Below the pieces are notes generated by a model. That model had not been told where the DNA came from and did no database searches. It was given only the letters and a program-made list of their open reading frames with translations. From Spirosoma terrae (GTDB lineage Bacteria; Bacteroidota; Bacteroidia; Cytophagales; Spirosomataceae), in the NCBI RefSeq assembly GCF_010435915.1, contig NZ_JAAFZH010000022.1:47552-111551 (forward strand): 64,000 bases of DNA. The letters run 5' to 3'. Every line of letters begins with the position of its first letter. The first letter of the stretch is position 1. This document shows, piece after piece, positions 27,062 to 35,706 of this stretch. A program made the position numbers and the translations under genes.

Positions 27062-28033
27062 TTAATACCGAAACCTGGGCGTCCGTATAATAGGTTTCTT
27101 ACGGGGATCGGGGGCAGGGAGCGCATAAGCCAGTAAAAGCTCAAAAGAAGTAGCACTTTTTACACTTGCTCCCGTCACCAGATCCAGTGCTCCGCCAACC
27201 CGTAAAGCGTTATCACGCATTAGATTAATACCTGCCGTTACCATTACAGCATCCTGATAACGATAGCCCAGCCCCGCCCAGATACGATTGTCATACGTTC
27301 CTACGACATTAAACGCAGCGGTTGAGTTCTGTATTCCGCCTACTGTAACGTATTGTATCAGTATAGAAGGTTGTATGTCGATATCATAACCCAGGCCCAG
27401 CCGATAGCCTGCCGTTAAGTAAGCACTAGGGGTGAGTGGGTTAGTCGAGCGGTCTGTACCAATAGTATACGATGCTTTGTTAATATGGTTAACGCTTACT
27501 CCAACCCAATAGTCAGTCGTATTATAATATAAGCCAGCGCCAATATCAGGTTTAGCTTGACCGATTCGTCCAGTTGGAATCAACGGGTCACCGGGTTCGC
27601 TGGGTCTGAGTTGACCATAATCGTACCCTTTATTGAAAAGTCCTGCCTGAACGCCAAACGATAAGGTACCTTCCTTAAGAGCTAATCGGTACGCATAGGA
27701 TAGTTGCACAGACTGGTTATAATTAGGACCAACCTTATCGTTCAACAGATAAACCCCCACTCCGCTTTTTAGCCGGGCCAGCGGCATATTAAACGACAGA
27801 ACCTGCGAGTTTTGAGCCCCCCCCGGATCGATATTGCCACTTGTCTGATAGCCCAGATACTGAGTTCTCTGCGTCAATTGTATACGCGATACCCCCTCGG
27901 ACCCAGCTGCAGCTGGATTATAGTAAATCGGGTTATACATATACATACTTAGCTGAGGCTCCTGCTGAGCGTAAATGGATTGGGCCGTAAGGGTTAACGC
28001 CAGGAAAGCAAAAAAGTAAACTGTGCGAATCAT
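27062..28033 (-). CDS. porP: Type IX secretion system membrane protein PorP/SprF
   Basis: This 323-residue outer-membrane beta-barrel has a signal peptide (about 1-22, ending YAQ). The family opening QEPQLSMYMYNPIYYNPAAAGSEG-like stretch is present. The barrel strands alternate polar and hydrophobic residues and end in RYR-type positive residues. PorP/SprF proteins interact with PorK or, in the SprF group, help secrete adhesins such as SprB. The position directly upstream of gldKLMN favours the PorP role here. An eight-G run lies in the coding sequence (27817-27824). Confidence 0.9.
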   Translation of the reverse strand: MIRTVYFFAFLALTLTAQSIYAQQEPQLSMYMYNPIYYNPAAAGSEGVSRIQLTQRTQYLGYQTSGNIDPGGAQNSQVLSFNMPLARLKSGVGVYLLNDKVGPNYNQSVQLSYAYRLALKEGTLSFGVQAGLFNKGYDYGQLRPSEPGDPLIPTGRIGQAKPDIGAGLYYNTTDYWVGVSVNHINKASYTIGTDRSTNPLTPSAYLTAGYRLGLGYDIDIQPSILIQYVTVGGIQNSTAAFNVVGTYDNRIWAGLGYRYQDAVMVTAGINLMRDNALRVGGALDLVTGASVKSATSFELLLAYALPAPDPRKKPIIRTPRFRY

Positions 28034-28159
28034 ACAAGCAAAGAAAAAATAACCAATGCCAATGGCTTTTGCCTTATTACGACACGTATCGGCAAGTTCG
28101 TTGCAACCACAGGGCGCAGTTTACAAATAAACGCCGAAACTGCTACTTTATTGAACCAG

Positions 28160-28220
28160 AAAAAGAAAGGTTGGTTGCCAAAACAGGTCATAAACAACCC
28201 ATTTTTAACAACCAACCTTA
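28160..28220 (-). terminator. Probable terminator after hemD
   Basis: The arms aaggttggttg (28167-28177) and caaccaacctt (28209-28219) are perfect complements with a 31-nt loop. On the minus strand the stem is followed by tctttttct. It lies 17 bp past the hemD stop. Confidence 0.55.
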
Positions 28221-28236
28221 TCGTTAAGCGAAACGC

Positions 28237-29022
28237 TTATGAATTGTTCGCTTTTTTGATATATAAATCAAGTGCTCCCGTCATAGAGGGCGCATTAGGT
28301 AGCGGTGCTTCAATATCGAGAGTTAATCCAGCGTCAATAATAGCTTTAGCCGTTGTTGGTCCAAACGCAGCCAATCGGATACCGTTTTGCTGAAATTCAG
28401 GAAAATTTGTCTTCAGCGATGCCACTCCAGATGGGCTAAAGAAGGCAATGATATCGTATTGCTTAATATCCAGGTCCGACAGATCCGTAGCTACCGTTTC
28501 ATACATAACGGCTTCAGTAAAATGCAGACTACTCGTGTCCATGAACTCCGGAATATCGTTTCTACGGATATTTGAGCAGGGAAACAGGAACTTCTCGTTC
28601 TTATGTTTTTTGATAAGATCGAATAATTCTGTAGCTGTTTTTGTGCCGCTGAAAATTTTTCTTTTCCGGATGACGATGTACTTCTGAAGGTAATTGGCCG
28701 TTTGCTCAGAAATACAGAAGTATTTCATATCAGCCGGCACCTCAACACGTCCCTCCTGACAGATACGGAAGAAATGATCGATAGCGTTCCGACTGGTAAA
28801 GATGATAGCCGTATGATCCAGAATATTTATTTTCTGGCGACGGAAATCTTTATACGATACGCCCTCTATCTGAATAAATGGCCGGAAATCAATCTGGATG
28901 TTATACTTACTGACTAAGTCAAAATAAGGGGATTTTTCGTCGGCAGGCCGGGATTGGCTCACTAGCAGCCGGTTAACCTTAGTTAGCCGGTCCTCCGTAG
29001 ATTGCATGCTGGTCTCGTTCAT
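28237..29022 (-). CDS. hemD: Uroporphyrinogen-III synthase (HemD family)
   Basis: This 261-residue protein has the HemD bilobal fold: first lobe with HTAIIFTSRNAIDHFF, second with EAVMYETVATDL and YDIIAFFSPSGVASL, and a final RLAAFGPTTAKAI. The enzyme cyclises hydroxymethylbilane in haem and sirohaem synthesis. The family is poorly conserved, but these SP(S/N)G and FGxTTA motifs are characteristic. ATG 29022 is used; a second Met lies five codons later. Being upstream of porP and next to DUF4271 is a common arrangement in this phylum. Confidence 0.85.
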   Translation of the reverse strand: MNETSMQSTEDRLTKVNRLLVSQSRPADEKSPYFDLVSKYNIQIDFRPFIQIEGVSYKDFRRQKINILDHTAIIFTSRNAIDHFFRICQEGRVEVPADMKYFCISEQTANYLQKYIVIRKRKIFSGTKTATELFDLIKKHKNEKFLFPCSNIRRNDIPEFMDTSSLHFTEAVMYETVATDLSDLDIKQYDIIAFFSPSGVASLKTNFPEFQQNGIRLAAFGPTTAKAIIDAGLTLDIEAPLPNAPSMTGALDLYIKKANNS

Positions 29023-29125
29023 TGAATCTCAACTCGTTTCACTAATCAGTTCTACGTCTACAGTCTGGTTTGTAGTTGACCAGGCAACCAACCATAACGT
29101 AGCAACTATAAATTATAAACCGCTC

Positions 29126-30349
29126 TCACAGCGCAAACCGAAGGCCGATGATGAGCGGAATCAATTCAACTATACAAAGGTACGAAAATAAATACAGATT
29201 CTTGATAGGCTCCTGGCTCCGGATAACGATATATAGGAAAGCCAGACGAGCAGCATAGAAAATAAGCAGAGGGATAATCAGGATATGTTCAGACCAGCTC
29301 ATAGTGCCCGTATTATACGCTATGACTACAAGAAACAAGGTTAGTATTGTATAGAATAGCATTGAAGACTGTAGAACCTTGAAAAAATGTAGGTTTATAC
29401 TACTTTGTAGCTTGTATAATCCTCCTATTACCTCCAAAGCAACATATTTGCCCATCAAAACGATAAAGGCAATAACGCCCAGAACAAAAAACTCTTGCAG
29501 AATATAAAGCAAACTTTGTTCATTGAATAGTCTGCGAGACACAACTACGTCGAGTTGGCGACTTTGAATGAAAATGATTAAATAAGCAACCACAAAACTT
29601 AGATTCAACACAAAAAGTACGTTGGTGCTGCTTAAAGGGCGGTTGATCAGGAAAGACTCTTCCTGGGCACGTAGTGAAAAAAAATCCCGTGGACTATAGA
29701 AACGGAGAAACGCCCGTCGATGAAAAGCAAACAGGAAAGCGTGGGTGGCTAGTAAAAAAAGTAAGCCCAGCCCCAAAAAGTTAGTGTACATGGAAACGGG
29801 GCGTGGCCGTACACTCAAATTATCATCCCGCAGGACAACTGGCCGCTGGGTAGCCGATTTAGGATAGCCAATAAATAAATTCTTATCTACCAGCCCCGGG
29901 GCTCCATACAGTGTCAGAAAGATTTCAGGCTGACGATAAACTCGAAAAAGGCTATCGATACTTAATACAGTCCACTGTCCAGCTCTTAGCTTACGTTTCA
30001 GAGCAGCATTGATAAATAAATACCCGTCTTTTCGCGTAGAAATCAGTAAGCTATAGTGCCGATTACTTTCCAGATCAATATACGTACTCAGCGCCGTCTG
30101 GTCGGCATGTTGCTCAACGATGTACGGTACGTATGCTTTTGTGGCTTCGTCGTAGACCTGAAAATCATCCTGAAAGTTATGAACAGGATAGTAGCTGTTG
30201 GCAGGCCCAATTCCTTCCGTTCTCGACTGAGCGAACGTAGTGCAAAAGAAAAAGAGCGAAAGAGCAAAGGAGCGAACGAGTGAAAGCAAAATAAAACTTT
30301 TGCATCTAGTATTCCACTCGTTCACTGCTCCGCTCTTTCGCTCTTTCAC
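29126..30349 (-). CDS. DUF4271 membrane protein
   Basis: 407 residues as drawn. A signal-like segment (about 20-40, LLSLVRSFALSLFFFCTTFAQ) is followed by a beta-rich soluble region (about 45-180). Six or more transmembrane helices then occupy the C-terminal half. It matches the DUF4271 family, which travels with hemD in Bacteroidota and has no known function. The first ~20 codons lie inside one arm of an imperfect inverted repeat (30250-30348), so the true start may be an internal TTG just before the hydrophobic segment. It starts 12 bp after sucD on the same strand. Confidence 0.8.
   Translation of the reverse strand: MKERKSGAVNEWNTRCKSFILLSLVRSFALSLFFFCTTFAQSRTEGIGPANSYYPVHNFQDDFQVYDEATKAYVPYIVEQHADQTALSTYIDLESNRHYSLLISTRKDGYLFINAALKRKLRAGQWTVLSIDSLFRVYRQPEIFLTLYGAPGLVDKNLFIGYPKSATQRPVVLRDDNLSVRPRPVSMYTNFLGLGLLFLLATHAFLFAFHRRAFLRFYSPRDFFSLRAQEESFLINRPLSSTNVLFVLNLSFVVAYLIIFIQSRQLDVVVSRRLFNEQSLLYILQEFFVLGVIAFIVLMGKYVALEVIGGLYKLQSSINLHFFKVLQSSMLFYTILTLFLVVIAYNTGTMSWSEHILIIPLLIFYAARLAFLYIVIRSQEPIKNLYLFSYLCIVELIPLIIGLRFAL
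30250..30348. repeat. Imperfect 32-nt inverted repeat over the 5' end of the DUF4271 gene
   Basis: The left arm (30250-30281) contains aaagagcgaaagagc and gaacgagtg. The right arm (about 30314-30346) carries the complements of both blocks, 15 and 9 bases perfectly matched, with 8 unmatched bases between them. It looks like a REP-type repeat inserted at the gene's start. Confidence 0.6.
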
Positions 30350-30361
30350 ATTATATAAAAA

Positions 30362-31237
30362 TTATTTGCCTAATGCTTTCAGCATCGTATCGCCAATCAG
30401 AGCAGGAGACTCCACTACGTGAATACCACACTCCCGCATGATGGCCATTTTGGCCGCTGCCGTATCATCAGCTCCGCCAACAATAGCACCTGCGTGACCC
30501 ATACGACGGCCTTTAGGTGCCGTTTGGCCAGCAATAAAGCCAACAACAGGCTTCCGGTTGCCGTCAGCCTTGATCCAGCGAGCCGCTTCGGCTTCCATAC
30601 CACCACCGATTTCACCAATCATGACAATCGCTTCAGTTTCTGGATCGTTCATGAGCAGTTCCACAGCCTGCTTTGTGGTTGTACCGATGATAGGGTCTCC
30701 TCCGATCCCGATAGCCGTACTTTGGCCAAGACCTGCTTTGGTCAGCTGGTCAACGGCTTCGTAGGTTAACGTTCCGGATTTAGAAACGATACCGACGGTT
30801 CCTTTTTTGAAGATAAAGCCAGGCATGATACCTACTTTACACTCCTCTGCCGTCATAACGCCAGGACAGTTAGGTCCAATCAACCGAACGTCTTTGTCAG
30901 TGAGGTAGTTTTTTACGGCCACCATATCTTCTGTCGGAATACCTTCCGTAATACAGATGATTACCTTAATACCAGCATCAGCGGCTTCCATGATGGCATC
31001 GGCTGCAAAAGCAGGTGGCACAAAAATAATGGATACGTTGGCACCGGCTTGTTCAACAGCCTGTTGAACAGTATTAAACACGGGCCGATCCAGATGGGTC
31101 TGACCACCTTTGCCGGGCGTTACGCCCCCGACAACATTGGTACCATACTCAATCATCTGCTGGGCATGAAAACTGCCCTCCGAGCCGGTGAAGCCCTGGA
31201 CGATAACTTTGGAGTCCTTGTTGACTAAAACACTCAT
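30362..31237 (-). CDS. sucD: Succinyl-CoA ligase (ADP-forming) alpha subunit
   Basis: This 291-residue TCA-cycle enzyme has the N-terminal CoA-binding Rossmann domain with VQGFTGSEGSFHAQQM and VTPGKGG. Later motifs are GPNCPGVMT, VGIVSKSGTLTYE and GIGGDPIIGT. The phosphorylated His lies in RRMGHAGAIVGG. The length is standard. sucC is not adjacent, which is usual in Bacteroidota. A candidate -7 promoter lies about 40 bp upstream. Confidence 0.96.
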   Translation of the reverse strand: MSVLVNKDSKVIVQGFTGSEGSFHAQQMIEYGTNVVGGVTPGKGGQTHLDRPVFNTVQQAVEQAGANVSIIFVPPAFAADAIMEAADAGIKVIICITEGIPTEDMVAVKNYLTDKDVRLIGPNCPGVMTAEECKVGIMPGFIFKKGTVGIVSKSGTLTYEAVDQLTKAGLGQSTAIGIGGDPIIGTTTKQAVELLMNDPETEAIVMIGEIGGGMEAEAARWIKADGNRKPVVGFIAGQTAPKGRRMGHAGAIVGGADDTAAAKMAIMRECGIHVVESPALIGDTMLKALGK

Positions 31238-31276
31238 GACGGTTAGTAAATCGTTGGCAATGCGGTTGATTCAATG

Positions 31277-31284
31277 CAAAAGTA
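31277..31284 (-). promoter_or_regulatory. Candidate -7 box for sucD
   Basis: On the minus strand it reads TACTTTTG followed by C, a full TAnnTTTG match, 39 bp upstream of sucD. The -33 region is occupied by a hairpin (31285-31336) rather than a clear TTG. Confidence 0.55.
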
Positions 31285-31336
31285 ACAGACGGAAGAATAA
31301 AGGACCTTGAACCATACTCTTTATTCTTTCGTCTGT
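31285..31336. promoter_or_regulatory. 18-bp hairpin next to the sucD promoter
   Basis: The arms acagacggaagaataaag and ctttattctttcgtctgt pair with one G-T mismatch and a 16-nt loop. The element abuts the -7 box and covers the place of the -33 element, so it may be an operator-like site or the end of another transcript. Confidence 0.5.
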
Positions 31337-31363
31337 CAGCCTTGCTTCACTCAAAAAGTTGGG

Positions 31364-31371
31364 CAAAAGTA
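31364..31371 (-). promoter_or_regulatory. Second minus-strand -7-like box upstream of sucD
   Basis: TACTTTTGC is repeated exactly here, beyond the hairpin. It could be a second, distal sucD promoter, or chance. Confidence 0.3.
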
Positions 31372-31394
31372 GGCGAATCTTCGTAAATTACGTG

Positions 31395-31970
31395 ATGATT
31401 TTTTCACACATTCTCTCGGGCTCTATTCTGGCCGGGACAGGATTCGGAGTATTTTGGCATTTTTTCCAGCGTGTAAGCCTATTTAACCGACTCATATGGG
31501 GATTCTTTTTGCTTACTGTTTCACTGGCAGCGCTGATTAGTATTTTCCTTTTTGCTGGTATTCCATCTCTTGAGCCTCTGCATAGTTCCATGATTGTTCT
31601 GTCGGATAGCTTGGGCGTTGTGTGTGCAGTTGTTGGCGTTTGGGGGCTACTCAACCGACGCACTTATTCGCTAACAACCTTTATCTCAACTGTGCTTTTC
31701 GGGTTACTTCTGTTTATAGTGCTTCTCCTGCCGGAAGTACGTGTATTTACTCCTGTCATCCCATCGCTAGCCATACTAATTTTAATGTTATTGGCCGTTT
31801 TTTCACTCTTACAACGTAACAAACGGGGATTATGGGTTGTATTAGCTGCCATGATGATGGGATTGGCAACGAAAGCGCAGTTGATGACTTCGTTTATCCA
31901 CCCTACCGATTTTAACCACTACACCAGCGCACTGGCGCTTTACTTTTTCGGAAAAGCTGCAGAACGATAA
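31395..31970 (+). CDS. Polytopic membrane protein of unknown function
   Basis: 191 residues from ATG 31395. About seven hydrophobic segments cover almost the entire protein, with short Arg/Lys-containing loops and a conserved-looking MIFSHILSGSILAG start. I do not recognise a named family with confidence. The MFSHILSG-type start and the internal His (FIHPTDFNHYT near the C-terminus) suggest possible metal or haem ligation, as in small cytochrome-like membrane proteins, but this is only a possibility. It is divergent from sucD. Confidence 0.6.
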   Translation: MIFSHILSGSILAGTGFGVFWHFFQRVSLFNRLIWGFFLLTVSLAALISIFLFAGIPSLEPLHSSMIVLSDSLGVVCAVVGVWGLLNRRTYSLTTFISTVLFGLLLFIVLLLPEVRVFTPVIPSLAILILMLLAVFSLLQRNKRGLWVVLAAMMMGLATKAQLMTSFIHPTDFNHYTSALALYFFGKAAER

Positions 31971-32086
31971 ATGGCCGAGTAACGTATCAAAGCCACAGCC
32001 ACAGCTGGCTTAAATGATAGTAAAAGCCGTCTGTTTTTAACCAATTCCTTCCGCAATCAGTTACCAATCCACTAAGCTCAACGAAT

Positions 32087-33193
32087 GTGGATTTACTGGA
32101 ATTAACACACGATCCTGCCAAGGCTGCCAAAGCAGCTCGACTGGTTTATATGAATGATGCCATGCCCGGTATAAGCCGTCGCAAAAAGGGTGATCATTTT
32201 ATCTATATAACGCCAACCGGCGAACATATCGAAGACGATCAGACACTGACGCGCATACGTAGCATGGTTATCCCGCCAGCCTGGGAACAAGTCTGGATTA
32301 GCCCTAAATCGAATGGACACCTACAAGCTACAGGCATCGATACGAAAAATAGAAAGCAGTATCGCTATCACGTGAAATGGAATGCGATCCGTAGTGAAAC
32401 AAAATTTTTTCGCATGGCCGCCTTTGGTAAAGTCCTCCCCCTGTTACGCGAACGGCTAAATAAAGATCTGAAACAAAGCACCTTAACCAGGGAAAAAGTA
32501 ATTGCCATTGCCCTGAGTGTTATGGAACAGACGTTGATTCGGGTTGGCAATGCAGCTTATGAAAAAGAATATGGCTCTTATGGATTGACGACTCTGAAAG
32601 ACCGCCACGTCAAGACCGAAGGACACAGTGTTCGTTTCAGTTTCAAGGGGAAAAAAGGGGTTTACCACGACATCACGTTACAGGATCGACGGTTAGCCCG
32701 GCTGGTAAAGGCTTGTCGGGATATTCCAGGCAAAGAACTATTTCAGTATTTTGATGATGAGGGTAATCGGCACCCCATCGACTCGGGTATGGTCAACGAG
32801 TATTTGCAGGAAACCATGGGTGACGATTTTTCGGCCAAAGATTTTCGGACATGGGCCGGAACGGTCAATGCTTTGCAGCTTCTTATTGAGCTAGAACCCT
32901 GTAAATCAGACAAAGAATTAAAAAGCAACGTTAACGCTGTTCTCGATCAAGTCTCTAAACAGCTTGGTAATACACGTACTGTCTGCCGCAAACACTACGT
33001 TCATCCCCAAGTGCTGGACGCTTATGAATGTCAGGACCTCAATCCGTATATTGAACAAAAAAATCGATTTCGGCAGACCAGTCCGTATGGCTTAGATGGC
33101 GTTGAAAAACTCTTGCTAAAGTTCCTAACCGATCAGGTTAAAAAAGTAACGACTACAGCAAAAAAACAGGGCATACGTAACGCTATTACTTAA
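32087..33193 (+). CDS. DNA topoisomerase IB (poxvirus type)
   Basis: This 368-residue enzyme relaxes supercoils through a transient 3'-phosphotyrosine. The N-terminal domain has IPPAWEQVWISP and HLQATGIDTKNRKQYRYH. The catalytic domain has LIRVGN (Arg), a basic FSFKGKKG segment (Lys), the DFRTWAGT Arg and the nucleophile Tyr in VCRKHYVHP. It starts with GTG at 32087; the ATG two bases upstream is out of frame. Its stop overlaps the convergent DUF421 gene by 8 bp. Such enzymes are accessory in bacteria. Confidence 0.93.
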   Translation: MDLLELTHDPAKAAKAARLVYMNDAMPGISRRKKGDHFIYITPTGEHIEDDQTLTRIRSMVIPPAWEQVWISPKSNGHLQATGIDTKNRKQYRYHVKWNAIRSETKFFRMAAFGKVLPLLRERLNKDLKQSTLTREKVIAIALSVMEQTLIRVGNAAYEKEYGSYGLTTLKDRHVKTEGHSVRFSFKGKKGVYHDITLQDRRLARLVKACRDIPGKELFQYFDDEGNRHPIDSGMVNEYLQETMGDDFSAKDFRTWAGTVNALQLLIELEPCKSDKELKSNVNAVLDQVSKQLGNTRTVCRKHYVHPQVLDAYECQDLNPYIEQKNRFRQTSPYGLDGVEKLLLKFLTDQVKKVTTTAKKQGIRNAIT

Positions 33194-33881
33194 TGGCTTC
33201 TACCCATTTGGAATGACTACAGCGTTCACAGCAAGCGTTGTTGGTTACGTTCCTGAACCGCTGTACGTAACCACAGACACAACACGCATACGTACCTGGT
33301 TCTGAAATATGTTCTGTGTGTCTTTCTAGCGCTTTTGGTAAAATAGGCAACCCGGCAATGATTTCATTTTCTTTGTAGTTGAAGATACTGAGCTGCCCAT
33401 TCGGTTCAAGGATGGCGATACGTATCTGACCCAGGTGCTCAATCCCTCCGACTCGTAGATCCGAAAATAGCTCGTCGAGTCCGAGATCTTCCTGACTAAA
33501 GTTTGGGGTTAAAATACATCCATTTTCAATTACGTAAACAGGTTTCCCTTCAATTACATCATGAACCGTTTCGTTACGGTCACTGATATAGGTAGCCAGT
33601 TTATAACACCCCATCATTACTATAAATACTACGATAGCCGATGAAAGAGGTACATCGTGATAAAACATTGGATCGCCAGCCGCCGACCCAAGCCCAATCA
33701 ACAAAACAAGCTCATAGATAGATAGTTGCCGCACCTCGCGCTTACCAGAAACAGTCAGTGCGGCCAGAATCACCGCAAACATGATCACTGTTCGAAAGGC
33801 AACTTCCCCCAGATAGGTCCACGGAAAGTCGTGAATAAACATTCGCTCCCAGTCAAAGGGAGAAACAGGCTCTGACGTCAT
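33186..33881 (-). CDS. DUF421/YetF membrane protein with C-terminal Cys-rich tail
   Basis: This 231-residue protein has three transmembrane helices (about 25-100), with the YELVLLIGLGSAAGDPMFY and DRNETVHDVIEGKP motifs of DUF421. A cytoplasmic YetF-type alpha/beta region follows (about 110-185). The last ~34 residues contain CCVC and CCERC clusters, resembling a zinc ribbon. Ordinary DUF421 proteins end before this. The function of the family is unknown. It is transcribed away from the YdaT-like gene's terminator. Confidence 0.8.
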   Translation of the reverse strand: MTSEPVSPFDWERMFIHDFPWTYLGEVAFRTVIMFAVILAALTVSGKREVRQLSIYELVLLIGLGSAAGDPMFYHDVPLSSAIVVFIVMMGCYKLATYISDRNETVHDVIEGKPVYVIENGCILTPNFSQEDLGLDELFSDLRVGGIEHLGQIRIAILEPNGQLSIFNYKENEIIAGLPILPKALERHTEHISEPGTYACCVCGYVQRFRNVTNNACCERCSHSKWVEAIK

Positions 33882-33892
33882 AGTGAATGAAT

Positions 33893-33932
33893 GAAAAAGG
33901 GTAAACGATTCTTGACCGTTTACCCTTCTAAA
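33893..33932 (-). terminator. Terminator after the YdaT-like gene
   Basis: A perfect 11-bp stem (aagggtaaacg / cgtttaccctt) with a 9-nt loop is followed on the minus strand by a run of T (ttttt). It separates the small gene from DUF421. Confidence 0.8.
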
Positions 33933-33937
33933 ATGGC

Positions 33938-34147
33938 TTATTTCTTATTTTCAGGAGCGGAGTTTTTCCGAATTTTGATTCCTCTGTTAGAAGCCCATTC
34001 TTCTGCTTTCGATGTGGCTATAGCAATCGCTCTCGCTTCGTCTGACCCATCTGCCAGTAAGGCATTGGCAATCTCGATAGCTTTGTTTCGAACCGGAGCC
34101 ATAAAATTTTTCAGCGAGTCCGGATATTCGTTCTTTGTATAAAGCAT
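33938..34147 (-). CDS. Small YdaT-like conserved protein
   Basis: This 69-residue protein has the recognisable pattern Y-P-D-S-L-K-N near residues 8-14, then RNKAIEIANALLADGSDEARAIAIATSKAEEWA. This is characteristic of short YdaT-like stress-associated proteins in many phyla. It has no membrane segment or catalytic motif, is probably helical, and ends in a Lys-rich tail. The function is unknown. It lies 68 bp downstream of tolC on the same strand. Confidence 0.75.
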   Translation of the reverse strand: MLYTKNEYPDSLKNFMAPVRNKAIEIANALLADGSDEARAIAIATSKAEEWASNRGIKIRKNSAPENKK

Positions 34148-34215
34148 AACAGTTGAGTAATCAGTACGTTGGTAGATAATCAGTCTAATAACGTACTGGC
34201 CCCAATACTGTTTAC

Positions 34216-35604
34216 CTACAATCCTAATTCCTGTGAAATGGTGCTGCTCAATCGCAGCAATTCAATCTCGGCAGCCTTGGCGGTATACTCAGCTTCAATC
34301 AAACGTGTTTGCGCATTGATGGCGTTACGTTGCACGTCCCGAAATTCGACAAACGTTGAATTACCAATGCGATAGCGATCGTAGGCGATGTCGACGTTTT
34401 GATTGGCCAGTTGGTTATTCTGAACCTCCAGATTCAACAGCTTAAGGCTATTCTGATAGTTCTGGTATGTTTGCGACATGGCCGATTGGAGTTGCAGTCG
34501 TTGCGCGTTTTCCTGATCCTGGGCAATAATAGTACTTACCTTGGCATTCTGAATCTGACGCTTCAGATTATAGCCATTGAAAATAGGAATAGAAGCGACT
34601 ATGTTATACGTCAACGCACGCGTACGGCCCGTTGCCACCCCGAAACCACCCTGGTTATCCTGCAACTGGTAATTGTAGCCCGTTTGAGCCGTAACGAGCG
34701 GAAGTTGTTGAGCCGAAGCAATTTGCTCATTCAAACTAACAAAACTCCGATTGAGAACGGCAGCAGCCAGTTGTGGGTTATTTTGCATAAGCGATTGCTG
34801 TAGCGGGTCGATTTCCAGATTAGAACGGGCAATGATCGTATCCCGTACCGCAAACTCCATCTGAGGTTCACGAATCAGTAACGTATTCAGAATGATCTTC
34901 GCATTACGTAATGCCTGCTCCTGCGATAGCAAAGCGGCACTATCTGTATTGTAATCGACCTGGGCACTCAAAAAGTCAACCTTCGAGCGTGTACCAACTT
35001 CGTAATTCGACCGCGCCAGTTCAAGTCGCTCTCGCGAAATATCGAGCGCCTGCGCAAAAGCAATCAGGCGTTGAAGCTGACGAACCACGTCGTAGTAGCT
35101 GGTGGCTACGTTCGCAATCGTAGCCTCTACGTTAGCGCGGGTATTGACCGTACTGATTTTGAATAACTGCTCCAACTGCGCGTAGAGCGTCCGACGGGCA
35201 AATCCGTTATAAATAGTATAGTTTAGTGTAAGGCCCAGATTTGATGATCGGTTGAAGATATTATTACCTTCCCGAGGAGCTGGCGTTCCCCCGATAAACG
35301 TTTGCCTGAAGGTTTGCAGCCCTCCGCTCGAATTACCGTTGAAGAGCAGAGAAGGCAGATAACCCGCATTGCCCTTTGCGAAGTTATTACGCGCAATTTC
35401 CTCCTGCGACCGGTTAATATGGATCTGATAGTTTTTTTCGATAGCCAGATCAATAGCCTGCCGTAATGATAGTAGTTCACCAGGCTGTGGTATGGTCGCT
35501 ACGGTTAGGGTTCGTTGTTGTGCACGCTGGACAGGATTTTGGGTCTGTTGGGCAAGGGCTGGAAGAGAAAGTGAGGCAAACAAAAGCCAACTGCAGAGCT
35601 TCAT
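34216..35604 (-). CDS. TolC family outer-membrane efflux protein
   Basis: This 462-residue protein has a signal peptide (about 1-18, ending ALA-Q). Two OEP repeats follow, made of long amphipathic helices with paired barrel strands. The first repeat opens LSLRQAIDLAIEKNYQIH, and the second has SFVSLNEQIASAQQLPLV. It forms the outer-membrane exit duct of RND or ABC exporters. No membrane fusion protein or pump gene is adjacent, so it is an orphan here, with a partner presumably elsewhere. Confidence 0.9.
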   Translation of the reverse strand: MKLCSWLLFASLSLPALAQQTQNPVQRAQQRTLTVATIPQPGELLSLRQAIDLAIEKNYQIHINRSQEEIARNNFAKGNAGYLPSLLFNGNSSGGLQTFRQTFIGGTPAPREGNNIFNRSSNLGLTLNYTIYNGFARRTLYAQLEQLFKISTVNTRANVEATIANVATSYYDVVRQLQRLIAFAQALDISRERLELARSNYEVGTRSKVDFLSAQVDYNTDSAALLSQEQALRNAKIILNTLLIREPQMEFAVRDTIIARSNLEIDPLQQSLMQNNPQLAAAVLNRSFVSLNEQIASAQQLPLVTAQTGYNYQLQDNQGGFGVATGRTRALTYNIVASIPIFNGYNLKRQIQNAKVSTIIAQDQENAQRLQLQSAMSQTYQNYQNSLKLLNLEVQNNQLANQNVDIAYDRYRIGNSTFVEFRDVQRNAINAQTRLIEAEYTAKAAEIELLRLSSTISQELGL

Positions 35605-35633
35605 TGTATGGGGATTGACTACGACAATTATGG

Positions 35634-35641
35634 CAAAAATA
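35634..35641 (-). promoter_or_regulatory. Candidate -7 box for tolC
   Basis: On the minus strand it reads TATTTTTG followed by CC, a TAnnTTTG match 29 bp upstream of the tolC ATG. No TTG at suitable spacing is visible. Confidence 0.4.
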
Positions 35642-35706
35642 CAAGAATCTGCGATTGGTAGGCTTATCTAGTTTCCATTAACTTGCATCTTTCCCAATCC
35701 TCGGTC

